Source: JBMZCV01 sp049613665
Lineage (GTDB): Bacteria > Bacteroidota > Bacteroidia > Chitinophagales > UBA2359
DNA length: 33,190 nt
Direction: 5' to 3'
Assembly: GCA_049613665.1 (NCBI GenBank)
Contig: JBMZCV010000041.1
Span: forward strand, 1-33,190
Part shown: positions 9,101-17,433 of the stretch, in pieces
Layout: each line of letters starts with the position of its first letter
How positions within the stretch are numbered: the first letter of the stretch is position 1
Notes under the pieces: model-generated
What the model saw: only the letters and a program-made list of their open reading frames with translations
Database searches by the model: none
Told to the model about the DNA's origin: nothing
Made by a program: the position numbers and the translations under genes

Positions 9101-9460
9101 GCCTGGAGCAAAATGAACATCTACTTCTAGCAAAACAATTTCTTCACTATTATCGGTTGTAGCATCAAAACTAGGCGAAACCAACTCACCTTGCCAAGCT
9201 TCAAAGTCTCCTGCTACATTTAGCATATCATCGTCAAAGTAAAAAGGGCAAGAGCCGTCAATAGTATTTGACCATATATCTGGATTGTCGGAAGTGCTCA
9301 CATCCCAAAAACCATTTTGATTGCCTATGATATTTACATTCCAATCGGCAGGTAATTCGCAATTATTAAAATTTTCATAAATAAGCTGTTGAGCCATAGT
9401 ATTTTGTGCCATAGCAAGCATATATATAAAGGAGCAAAAAAGGTAAATTCGCCATTTCAT
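6101..9460 (-). CDS. Large secreted multidomain adhesin-like protein with dockerin-like C-terminus
   Basis: The 1119-residue protein has a signal peptide (about 1-24). Two related jelly-roll modules follow (about 25-195 and 198-357), each of the cleaved-adhesin / choice-of-anchor J type, opening ENFNNCELPADW and ETFNDCTLPAGW. Next come repeated pre-peptidase C-terminal (PPC)-like modules recognisable by C..AI.L, SxW[FY]AF.AP, VFSGxC and GLTPNxTYF; a copy after about residue 630 seems split by an inserted segment of roughly 100 residues. A beta-sandwich region leads to two EF-hand-like dockerin repeats at the end (DMDRNGVITVADFN and a second with DRNITVADFN). No type A T9SS tail is visible; Bacteroidota proteins with this ending are often surface proteins, but the export route is inference. 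It stands alone. Function is probably binding or adhesion rather than catalysis; no catalytic motif was seen. Confidence 0.75.
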   Translation of the reverse strand: MKWRIYLFCSFIYMLAMAQNTMAQQLIYENFNNCELPADWNVNIIGNQNGFWDVSTSDNPDIWSNTIDGSCPFYFDDDMLNVAGDFEAWQGELVSPSFDATTDNSEEIVLLEVDVHFAPGDGSTFTISVFDGSMYQDVAVFDNNNYTGWGFVQHERLAIDVTAYANSNMNVKFTYDDNASNWALWAAVDDFEVSKNIMVETFNDCTLPAGWTNEIVSGDYGWQFGNDTIWTTTMNGTCMAFFNDNNLGENATPSEIILATPSFDATQYGNIVLNADIHFASYENVPLVISVYDGSSWIPVQTYMNDIFSGWSYREDVRLDVDLSAYRNPNMRISFTFDDLGIQAWQASIENVKIQGYGVLSDVCEKAIPLTVNAACETYTNENAIFSGPAISCADSTKSSIWFAFDAPSSGNVSIKTSDNTFNEIITLFSGSCGSLTELACINKDEFGFIGETLRYSGLTPNNTYFARVSGNADSFGAVEGETCIQILDNAPVNPAPINDNCADAVMLSMNDNCVVGANIDATFETNEPFPLLNNKSRASVWYAFVAPNEGELEIFTDADFADVITVFSGSCSNLTEVDGNDMGQSLKLKDLNVGETYLVQITGFFATIEGNICMSLQPILAAPNNDICTQAINLIVNEECQIANNEWANFGGNATTVEMPFSTYKSTTEAKTTYLRPNGESNCTLSDQEPNYDAIAIRVETTGTYTIHNQYFSHFGYLHLYENNFDPTDPCLTYMAGNVYFEEDFLQSQITTTLTAGTTYYLVTSGWGFYDKGKFTMTVSGAGTVNRYIEEAEVHGNLTSCSFEPSAAVWFQFDAPASGAVNIHSGADFVHVVSVFEGICGDLREVTCFDNPSKCDDGVSITGLTPNETYFVQIASTANGFEHNYGDMCVRVRDEQITPVKVKIRMFLEGAYLGNNTMTTALKDNNLVPYDQPYGFSPWNYQGKECINTIPNNVVDWVLVELRDATDNTMVIERKAALLLSTGSVVDEGRDGVMFNNANENESYHIVVRHRNHLDIISSVPVPVPNMNHYLFNDTPTYTLGGENQVADLGDGNYGLKAGDMDRNGVITVADFNIFVANISGINVYSDADCTLDRNITVADFNAFQPNASAIGVSQVRY

Positions 9461-10194
9461 AAGCTATATTTTTTTTATATTTAAATGTATTTTTATTGTA
9501 AGTCCTAAGCACTATTTAACAATAGAGCAATTCGATGCTTACGCCTGTAAAATTCAGGCGTTTGCTTCTACAATTTATAGAATAAATTTGCCTGACTACT
9601 TGTGCAATATCTTTAATGAAGTAATTTTAGGATACTTCCTTAGTAGCAAAATAAATAAAAAGAAGCAATTTAAAAAATAAAAAAAATAGTTATATTTTAT
9701 AACTTCGTTGCAAATAAAAAGTTTTCTTTATCTAAAACACTGATAATCAACACTTTATGAAAAAAAATGTTTTTTCAACAGCTATTTTCTCTTTAGCATT
9801 ACTGTGACAAAACTTGCTTGATGTCTATTTTTTTATGTTTTAAAATAAGTTTTATAATTTATGCTTATGTGTTTTGTTAAGTTTTTTTCTCGATTGTTTT
9901 TTCGCTTTTTTATTCATTTCATCTAAAACAAATTGTTAGTTAGTTTAATCTAACAACAATGATGCAATAAATGACACGAACCTTTCACATTTTAACAAGC
10001 AATTCATTTATTTTAAAAATAAATTTTAAAAGCTTAATATTGTAGTACAATAGCTTTAGCCTTTGATTAAATTGTTACGTTCTTTAAGCATATTGCAAGC
10101 ACACAAAGCATTGGATAAATACAACTCAATTAGGCAATATTATTGTTTTGGCAAACATAGCTATACTTGCTGTTTAATCAAAAATCATTGTAAT
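9461..10194. other. AT-rich intergenic region, no gene seen
   Basis: No convincing coding frame or RNA gene was seen on either strand. The only structure noted is a short hairpin at 9542-9560 (CGCCTG/CAGGCG). The region must contain the promoter for the leftward gene at 6101-9460, but I could not identify a clear -7 box. Confidence 0.5.
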
Positions 10195-10376
10195 CAATGG
10201 TTCGGGCATTTTTTATAACAATTTTCAGTTGAATAAGAAAACTCCTTTTGGCAAGCGAAACATACTATTTTTCAGTTCAAAAGGCCATTAAATTTACAAA
10301 TATTGGTCGCTTTAGCCTAAAAAAAATAGTATGTTTAAACCTTTGATAAAAAAATGTATAAATGTCCGAACCATTG
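10195..10376. mobile_element. MITE-like element, copy 2 (182 bp)
   Basis: Collinear with 5571-5748 from end to end, with scattered substitutions and short indels. The left end is CAATGGTTCGGGCATTT (one mismatch to copy 1) and the right end AAATGTCCGAACCATTG is intact. The inner arms AAACATACTATTTTT and AAAAATAGTATGTTT are also conserved. No clean target duplication is visible. Confidence 0.75.
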
Positions 10377-10438
10377 TCTAATGATAAACAGACTTATCAT
10401 CAAATAGTAGTAACAGGTGTTGTACATTCTCAAGAAGC

Positions 10439-10487
10439 TAGTATGTTTAAATCTTTGATAAAAAATGTATTAATGTCCGAACTGTTG
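10439..10487. mobile_element. Right-end fragment of the MITE-like element
   Basis: TAGTATGTTTAAATCTTTGA followed by TTAATGTCCGAACTGTTG matches the last ~49 nt of the two full copies, with changes in the terminal repeat. It lies only 62 nt past copy 2 in the same orientation. Confidence 0.6.
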
Positions 10488-10554
10488 TTGTGAAAAACCA
10501 TTGTCAAAAATAGACTTACCAATCTTGCGATTGAAAAAAAGCTTTAAACGAGCT

Positions 10555-10587
10555 TAGACGTGATAGGTAAAAAACCCATCACGTCTA
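10555..10587 (-). terminator. Hairpin downstream of the 1677-residue surface protein gene
   Basis: TAGACGTGAT (10555-10564) pairs perfectly with ATCACGTCTA (10578-10587), with a partial AGGT/ACCC extension around an A-rich loop. It lies about 120 nt past the leftward stop at 10705. Confidence 0.45.
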
Positions 10588-10704
10588 AACAAATAAATAA
10601 CATTGTCATAAAAACTCTCATCAACTTACTTTTACAGTATGATAAACGAAAATCTAATAAAAGTTGCTAATACTTTTTTTGGCTTAAAACATCTAAATCT
10701 ATTG

Positions 10705-13700
10705 TTATTGTTTCACAATCTTTTGAATGATTTGCTCTTTGTCATTTTCAATACTTAGCATATAAATACCTTTTGGCAAATCTGCTATATCTATTTGCAT
10801 ATAATTTTTGCCTTTTATGGTTGCTCTTTTTTCTTCAAAAATCAAACGAGCATTCAAGTCATATAAGCTCAAATTTTGTTGTTTTTCGGTTGTTTCTAAA
10901 ACAATATTTAGCTCATTTTTGGTTGGCATTGGATAAATTTTCAATAATTCCAAACTGCTTGTTTCCACATTTTCTATATCTTTTCCTGTACCATTATCGC
11001 CTGTATCTACTACTTCATTTTCTACATCTGTGTTGTTTCCATCGACAAAATCATCTAAAATTTCGCCATCATTTTCATTATTATCTTCCTCATCAATAGT
11101 TGTTTCTATGTTTTCATCTTCTTCAAAATTGTCGCAGCCTGTTACTTGCACCACTACATAAGCCGTATCACAAATTCCTGTATTGGCATCGCAGCCAATA
11201 ATTGCTAGTGTTTCTGTGCCAACAAACAAAGGCAAAGCCGTATATTCTAGGCAAGTTGGCATAGAAGGCGGCAAATGCAAACTACAACTGAAAGTCATCT
11301 GAGCATCTGCAATATAAACATCTGCATTGGCTGGCAAGTCGCAAAATTCTGGACAAATCAAAGTCGGAACAACAGGTTCTGTACAAATGTAAGTCGTCGT
11401 TTCGCAATCGCTGGCCATTACTTCTATAAAAATATTTCCTGTGGTACAATTGCCATATTCATCACAAAGTTGATATATAATTTCCTCTGTACCAATAAAT
11501 CCTAAGTCTGGAATGTAAGTTATGATACCATCAGACATCAGCAATGTTCCATTATCTGGCGGAGTAAAACCACTCACTTGAATAGCGTCATTGTCTGGGT
11601 CGGAGTCATTTATGGTGAGGTCTAAAATGATAATATCGCTCATTGTGAGATAAAAATCATCACCTGCAATTGGAGGCATATTTGGCGTACAACCAATTGT
11701 TAAAACAAGACTTGTAGCAGAACAAACGTTCATGTTTTCAGTCAAACAATATTCGATATAAACGCTATCTATTGTGTTGTTGAAACTTGCAAAAGGAGTT
11801 AAGCTAAAACAACTCTGCTGTACATTGAAACTTGCTGCATCGTTTTGGCTAACGACAGAAGTAATTGTTATTTCTTGTTCATCTTCACAAAAAATGCAAA
11901 TATCGGCAGACTCATTCGGTTCAACACAGGTGCTTAAAACAGGAAAATCGCAAATTTCGGTTGGCAAATCGACTGCTTCGCCACAAGTGTAGTCAAAGGA
12001 AAAACTCGGTGGCAGACAGCCTGTCGCTAAGTCTGTAATTTGGAAAGTCACTGTTCCGCTTGTGTTTTCGCTCGCTTCATATTCAAAGCCTAAACCGACA
12101 TTTCCATTTGCATCTTGCCAAATAGCGAAAAAATTGTCGCAATCTTGGTTCAACGCAATAGAACAAGCTGTTTGCTCTACAACGGTAGCAGTAATTTTGG
12201 GATAAACTGCAAGTCGCAAATTTTGGATGAGCGTTATGGTTTCGCCACATTCAGTCGGTTGTGTTTGTGTACCAGCCACATAATAATAATCGAAATACTG
12301 TGTTTCGCAACTTCCTGCAATAGCTTCTACTACAAAACCACCTGGATTTTCGACTTCGTTTCCTGCTTCGTCAAACCATGTTTCTGTTTGATTGAACCAA
12401 TGCAACGAAAAAACTTCGCCACCACAAATATCAGTTTCTATCATTTCTGGCTGTGAGATTTCTGGACATTCTAGGGTTGGATTTTCTGTTTCTTCACAAT
12501 TGAAACTAGCTGTTTCTATAAAAATATTGCAATTTGTTAAGATGCTAGAAACTTGAAAACTTACCGTTCCGCTAGTGTTTTCTGCTGCCAAATAATCGAA
12601 ACCAACGCCTACATTTCCATTGCTATCTTGCCAAACTGCTGTAAAAATGTCGCAATCTTGTGTCAATGAAATTTGACATTCATTTTCTTCGATAATAGTA
12701 GCCGAAATTTGAGGATAAACCGCAATTCGCAATCGCTGAATTAGTGTGACATCTTCGCCACATGCTGCATCTTGTGTGACTGTTCCAGCCTCATAATAAT
12801 AATCAAAATATTCCATTTCGCAACTTCCAAATGGCAAAGCCAAAATAAATCCGCCTGCATTTTCTACTTCGTTTCCTGCTTCGTCAAACCATGTTGCAGT
12901 TTGATTGAACCAATGTAACGAAAAAACATTGCCACTACAAAGGTCGGTTTCTATTGTTTCTGGCTGTTCGATTTCTGGACATTCTGGTGTTGGATTTTCT
13001 ATTTCTTCGCAATTAAAATTAGCGGTTTCTACAAATATAGTACAATTTGTCTGTGTGCTAGAAATTTCAAAACTAACTGTTCCACTATTATTTTCTGCTG
13101 CCAAATAGTCAAAACCAATACCTGTATTTCCATTGCTATCTTGCCAAACTGCTGTAAAGTTATCGCAATCTTGCGTCAATGAAATTTGACATTCATTTTC
13201 TTCGATAATAGTAGCCGAAATTTGAGGATAAACCGCAATTCGCAATCGCTGAATAAGTGTGACATCTTCGCCACATGCTGCATCTTGCGTTACTGTTCCA
13301 ACCTCATAATAATAATCAAAATATTCCATTTCGCAGCTTCCAAATGGCAAAGCCAAAATAAAACCACTTGCATTTTCTACTTCGTTTCCTGTTTCATCAA
13401 ACCATGTTGCAGTTTGATTGAACCAATGCAACGAAAAAACATTGCCACTACAAAGGTCGGTTTCCATTGTTTCTGGCTGTTCGATTTCTGGGCAAATAGG
13501 ATTTTCAGGTTCAATAGGTGATTCGCAAGCGAAAGCTGCATTATATGTCCAACTCGAAACGCAATTATTCGCAACATCATTGCTACTGCTACCATTCAAA
13601 TGAGCTTGAAAAGTCAAAAAACCTTCGGTTGTGATAGCGTTATAAATATTTCCTTCTCCGCTATTGAGTTGGCTATCTGTCCAAGAAATATCAAAACTTT

Positions 13701-15738
13701 CACAGTTGGAAGTCAAAATCACTTGGCAATCAATCGCTTCAATAGTTGGATTAAAAATAGGGTGTGCAATCACATCAATCGTTTGGCTTACTATTGCATC
13801 ACAATTATTTGTGCTAGATTCGTAAGTGGCATAAAAACTAAAAATAGTGCTTTCACAAATATTTTCTTGCAACACAAACGCATTCGGATTTGAAACAAAA
13901 GAATTGTTGTCGGCACGAAACCATGTCAAATTTCCGCCATCATCATTATTAATCATTGCATTTAAAGAAAGTACTTCTCCATCGCACATTTCATTTTTGC
14001 TTGCTGTTACATTTTCAAAGCTAGGGCATTCTAAAACAGCATTTGCACTACAATCAAAAGTTTGCGTTATCATTTCCAAATCGCAGCCAGAGCCATCAAC
14101 AAAGCCACTATGAATAGAAAAGCTTACACTACCAGCAGCATTTGAATTGTTGATGTCATAATTAAAACCGATGCCATTATTGCCAAAAGAATCTTCCCAA
14201 GTAGCCGTAAAATTATCACAATCTTGACTCAATTCAATCATACAATTATCATCACTTATTCCGCTTACCGTAATTTTAGGATATACAAAAACCTTTGCGT
14301 ATAGCACTTTTGTATAAAAACAGCCATCAATAACTATTGGATAATTTGCCGTAAAATTGTGTTCGACAATTTCGCAATTAGAAGCTGTAAAAGATAGATT
14401 TTCGGAGTTGGCTACAAGGCTTCCTGTTGTTGTAGCATTTGGAATACCTCCTTCAAAAGCAAACCAATTGATATTTTCTATGGTGTCGACAAAATGCAAA
14501 TTTAAATTTAACATTTCTCCACTACATATATGTAAGCTATTGGCTTGCAACTGTTCGTCACTTCCTGGGCATTCATCGCCACAGCTTTGGCTAAACACAA
14601 CAATAGAAGGAGCAAGACATTCAGGAGCATTTACATCTATAATAGAAACACCATGAGAGCCAGATGGAAAAGTCAATATCATTTCTATATTTGATAAAGC
14701 AATAACCGTTTCAGTGATAGAAGGACTATTAATTTGATAAACACTACTTTCATTCGTAATCGTAAAACCAATATTAAAAGTGCCATCTCCATTGCAAGTC
14801 GGTTCGGTGCTAACAATGTAATTTGGCGTTTCAACTTTTGTCACATTTAAACAGTCAGAAATATCAAAACAAGCATTCGCATCAAATAAGTTATTGATAC
14901 TCACAACATCTGTGTTTATATTTTCGGAATTGAGTGAAGAAATGCCATAAATGCAATAATTTCCTGTAGGAATATTCGTGAAATCGACATTTGCAGATGA
15001 CGATAACAACATTAAATTGTCGTTTTCATCAACAACTGCATAGTGATAATCATAATTTTCATTTATTAAACCTGTTGTTTGAACCGTAAAAATGCCAACA
15101 ACACATTCTATATCATCAGCAGAACTCAAAGCACCTCCATAAGAATCGCAACTTTCGCAAACATAACTTTCTGCAAAAATGGCCGAATTACAGCTAACTT
15201 GCATATCATTATTAGCATCATACATCGTAAAAGTAACCATGCCTTCACCGCTCGAACTTGCCATATATATATTTCCTGTACCTGTATTTCCTTGACTATC
15301 AACCCAATTAGTTGCATAGCCTTCACATTCACTTATCAAGGTTACGCTACAATTGTTATTTTCTATACTTCCTTCAATTGGTGGATAAACGCTTACCGAA
15401 ATTGTATCGCTAATGACATCTTCACAGTCCAAAGAACTATACACTGCATAAAATTGATAATTGACAACAGAGCAGGTACTTTCGCCAGCATATAAAAATA
15501 CTTTATGTGTATTCTCAATCAAATCGTTTGTGTTGGCATTATACCAATTTAATGTTCCATCATCACTCGGATTTTCAATAGTAACAAATAAGTCGGTATA
15601 TTCGCCATCACAAACAGCAGTAGTAGAAGCAAACGCATTGCTCAAAGTAGATTCGCAAGCATTCTGTGCGTAAAAAGAAGTAGTATAACAAATTATAGAT
15701 AAAAAATATAATAGATTTAGTTTACTGAAATTATTCAT
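10705..15738 (-). CDS. Giant repeat-rich surface protein with T9SS type A sorting domain
   Basis: The 1677-residue protein has a signal peptide (about 1-24). A long series of Ig-like/beta-sandwich modules follows, rich in paired cysteines (phrases such as CDNFTAVWQDSNGNTGIGF recur). Three consecutive modules of exactly 171 residues (about 748-1260) are near-copies. A cadherin/Big_9-like domain lies at about 1359-1443 (PPIAGDDFYLTMSD). An acidic Asp/Glu/Asn linker precedes a type A T9SS domain at about 1584-1677 (IYPMPTKNELNI ... LPKGIYML). It is predicted to cross the outer membrane by T9SS and be anchored or released. No enzyme motif was found; an adhesive or structural role is inference. 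The gene is monocistronic by spacing. Confidence 0.8.
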   Translation of the reverse strand: MNNFSKLNLLYFLSIICYTTSFYAQNACESTLSNAFASTTAVCDGEYTDLFVTIENPSDDGTLNWYNANTNDLIENTHKVFLYAGESTCSVVNYQFYAVYSSLDCEDVISDTISVSVYPPIEGSIENNNCSVTLISECEGYATNWVDSQGNTGTGNIYMASSSGEGMVTFTMYDANNDMQVSCNSAIFAESYVCESCDSYGGALSSADDIECVVGIFTVQTTGLINENYDYHYAVVDENDNLMLLSSSANVDFTNIPTGNYCIYGISSLNSENINTDVVSINNLFDANACFDISDCLNVTKVETPNYIVSTEPTCNGDGTFNIGFTITNESSVYQINSPSITETVIALSNIEMILTFPSGSHGVSIIDVNAPECLAPSIVVFSQSCGDECPGSDEQLQANSLHICSGEMLNLNLHFVDTIENINWFAFEGGIPNATTTGSLVANSENLSFTASNCEIVEHNFTANYPIVIDGCFYTKVLYAKVFVYPKITVSGISDDNCMIELSQDCDNFTATWEDSFGNNGIGFNYDINNSNAAGSVSFSIHSGFVDGSGCDLEMITQTFDCSANAVLECPSFENVTASKNEMCDGEVLSLNAMINNDDGGNLTWFRADNNSFVSNPNAFVLQENICESTIFSFYATYESSTNNCDAIVSQTIDVIAHPIFNPTIEAIDCQVILTSNCESFDISWTDSQLNSGEGNIYNAITTEGFLTFQAHLNGSSSNDVANNCVSSWTYNAAFACESPIEPENPICPEIEQPETMETDLCSGNVFSLHWFNQTATWFDETGNEVENASGFILALPFGSCEMEYFDYYYEVGTVTQDAACGEDVTLIQRLRIAVYPQISATIIEENECQISLTQDCDNFTAVWQDSNGNTGIGFDYLAAENNSGTVSFEISSTQTNCTIFVETANFNCEEIENPTPECPEIEQPETIETDLCSGNVFSLHWFNQTATWFDEAGNEVENAGGFILALPFGSCEMEYFDYYYEAGTVTQDAACGEDVTLIQRLRIAVYPQISATIIEENECQISLTQDCDIFTAVWQDSNGNVGVGFDYLAAENTSGTVSFQVSSILTNCNIFIETASFNCEETENPTLECPEISQPEMIETDICGGEVFSLHWFNQTETWFDEAGNEVENPGGFVVEAIAGSCETQYFDYYYVAGTQTQPTECGETITLIQNLRLAVYPKITATVVEQTACSIALNQDCDNFFAIWQDANGNVGLGFEYEASENTSGTVTFQITDLATGCLPPSFSFDYTCGEAVDLPTEICDFPVLSTCVEPNESADICIFCEDEQEITITSVVSQNDAASFNVQQSCFSLTPFASFNNTIDSVYIEYCLTENMNVCSATSLVLTIGCTPNMPPIAGDDFYLTMSDIIILDLTINDSDPDNDAIQVSGFTPPDNGTLLMSDGIITYIPDLGFIGTEEIIYQLCDEYGNCTTGNIFIEVMASDCETTTYICTEPVVPTLICPEFCDLPANADVYIADAQMTFSCSLHLPPSMPTCLEYTALPLFVGTETLAIIGCDANTGICDTAYVVVQVTGCDNFEEDENIETTIDEEDNNENDGEILDDFVDGNNTDVENEVVDTGDNGTGKDIENVETSSLELLKIYPMPTKNELNIVLETTEKQQNLSLYDLNARLIFEEKRATIKGKNYMQIDIADLPKGIYMLSIENDKEQIIQKIVKQ
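11951..13489 (-). repeat. Three tandem 513-bp intragenic repeats (171 residues each)
   Basis: Units run about 12977-13489, 12464-12976 and 11951-12463. The spacing of matching landmarks is exactly 513 nt for the first two units. They are nearly identical in DNA over most of their length, including silent positions; the third is clearly related but more diverged. Each encodes CPEI.QPE.IETD, SLHWFNQT.TWFDE and CGE.(V/I)TLIQ.LR(I/L)AVYP. Confidence 0.8.
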
Positions 15739-16232
15739 GGCATTTAATGTTTTTATTCCAAGTTTTCTTTATTTTATTTTCGCAATTGATAATCAAGTAT
15801 TTACCGTTTAATTATATTTTTTTTAGAAAAATAAATAAGTTAAACTAACTTCACAATGATTCAAGATTTACAATTACATCAATTAAAAATAGAATATGAA
15901 ATTGTTTCTTTGAAAAAAACAATTTTCAATCTCATCTTATCATAAAACGTGCCATAAAATTTCAAAATTTTGTATGCAAACTTTTGAAATTCTTGCATAA
16001 GAAAAAAAACTCTTTATAATATTTTTATAAAGAGTTTTTTGTATAGTATTATATTTTTTATATGTTAAAAAAAAGGCTTAAAATTTTATTTTCGATAGTG
16101 AATGCTTTTAATAGAAAAACGATAAAATAATAGACTGCTATGCAAGCAATCAGTCATATTTTTGTCAATCACATAGATTGGTATGCCAAAATAATATTCA
16201 AAATAGCTTCAATTAAACATTGAAATGACAAA
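15739..16232. other. Intergenic region without a gene
   Basis: Besides the hairpin at 16004-16040 I see no coding frame or structured RNA. The region should hold the promoter of the leftward gene at 10705-15738. Confidence 0.5.
16004..16040 (-). terminator. Intrinsic terminator hairpin
   Basis: AAAAAACTCTTTATAA pairs with TTATAAAGAGTTTTTT around a 5-nt loop. It could act in both directions. It lies about 190 nt past the leftward stop of the methyltransferase gene at 16233. Confidence 0.6.
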
Positions 16233-17168
16233 TTATTTCGCCTTGCAAATCTGCAAAGAATGCGTTACAAGTATATCATCAGTAGAGAAATTTTCAAAAC
16301 AATCAGCAAGTTTTATACTTTGCAAATCGCTCAAACTACCTATTCGATTTTGCTCTTCTAAGAGTTCAAAATCAGTTTTTTCTAATAGCAAACGATGTTC
16401 ATTGATGCGTAAACGATTTTGTGGTTGTATCGTATTATCAATGGTATTCCATTGTTTTTCAGAAAATTTTAGGAAATTGAAAATTGTAATTTTTTTGTCT
16501 AAATGAGCAAAATGGTCAGACATATCTATGAAATGACTCATCAATGTTTCGGAGTGACTGATGCGTCTGAACTCTCGCAAAATGTCGAGCAAAATGGGTT
16601 CATAAATATGTTCAAAAGTATTGTTAGACGTAATAAAATCAATGGAAGCATCTTTGAAAGGCAGGTTTCGAGCATCGGCAACCAATGGCGAAATGTGTAA
16701 AGCTTCTAAAATAGCGTCGCAATGTTGAGCATTTTCGGCTTGCTTTGCTATTTCGCAAAAAGTCGTCCAACGCTCTGTTTTTATGTTTGGCAAAAACGTT
16801 TGCAGCTTGCCATTTTCGTAATATTCAATTATTTTTTTAAGCGTAGTTTGCACATTATCTATGCGTAAAAGTGGTGTTAAATCTACCGTTGTGATGTGTT
16901 TTGCACCACTCAAATACAAACCAATCGGCACGATAGGAAACCAGCCTGTACCAATTTCAAGTGCTTCATTTAGCTTTGCATTGGGCGTAGCAAATTGTTC
17001 AAAAGCCTTCAAATGATTGCTGCAATGCAAAAGTTTATCTTCCAAAAGTTCGTCTGTCAAACGCACACCTTTTGTAATATGTTTTTGAAACAAATAGTTA
17101 ACTTTATGATTATAAGGCAAAAATGAAATCGTTTTTTGTATAACGGCTTTTAGTTTCCAAAGACTCAT
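16233..17168 (-). CDS. Class I SAM-dependent methyltransferase
   Basis: The 311-residue cytoplasmic protein has a Rossmann-type SAM site: motif I EIGTGWFP at about 71-78, an acidic residue at the end of strand 2 (TTVDLTPL, D96), motif III/IV at about 165-195 (ADARNLPF, then DFITSNNTFEHI). This arrangement is that of Methyltransf_11/25 families. An N-terminal helical part (1-65) precedes the fold. The substrate cannot be read from the sequence; related proteins act on small molecules or glycan chains. It is followed 270 nt upstream by another methyltransferase of an unrelated fold, but the gap contains repeats, so co-transcription is unlikely. The start is preceded by the TTTCAGCTAAAAAAAA leader motif. 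Confidence 0.78.
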   Translation of the reverse strand: MSLWKLKAVIQKTISFLPYNHKVNYLFQKHITKGVRLTDELLEDKLLHCSNHLKAFEQFATPNAKLNEALEIGTGWFPIVPIGLYLSGAKHITTVDLTPLLRIDNVQTTLKKIIEYYENGKLQTFLPNIKTERWTTFCEIAKQAENAQHCDAILEALHISPLVADARNLPFKDASIDFITSNNTFEHIYEPILLDILREFRRISHSETLMSHFIDMSDHFAHLDKKITIFNFLKFSEKQWNTIDNTIQPQNRLRINEHRLLLEKTDFELLEEQNRIGSLSDLQSIKLADCFENFSTDDILVTHSLQICKAK

Positions 17169-17297
17169 GTATATTTTTTTTAGCTGAAATATTTTTGTGC
17201 TAATAGTTCAGTTTTTTCAAACACAAATACATTTTTCATCGCAATGTAGAGACAAATCATGTCTTGTGTTTTTTATAAAAAAACGATAACTCTAGCC

Positions 17298-17322
17298 GTT
17301 GTTTGGTGTTATCACCAACAAC
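17298..17322. repeat. Imperfect TTGTTGGTG-type hairpin repeat
   Basis: GTTGTTTGGTG, TTAT, CACCAACAAC: an imperfect version of the hairpin at 17366-17389, 44 nt away. Confidence 0.5.
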
Positions 17323-17365
17323 TATACCACTAAATGACCATTTAATTCAATATTAACATTCATAA

Positions 17366-17389
17366 CTTGTTGGTGTTATCACCAACAAG
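17366..17389. repeat. 24-nt perfect hairpin repeat (CTTGTTGGTG / CACCAACAAG)
   Basis: Ten perfectly complementary bases on each side of a TTAT loop, followed by GGCGTG. The same hairpin with the same flank, in opposite orientation, is at 33139-33162. It lies 44 nt past the stop of the leftward gene at 17434. Confidence 0.65.
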
Positions 17390-17433
17390 GGCGTGATATT
17401 TTGAAAAACAAAGATAATAAAATTTGAAAACAA

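Noticed and set aside
11951..13489. CRISPR-like array
   Set aside because: The period is 513 bp and the whole unit is coding repeat without unique spacers; the scattered 31-nt palindromes are not arrayed.
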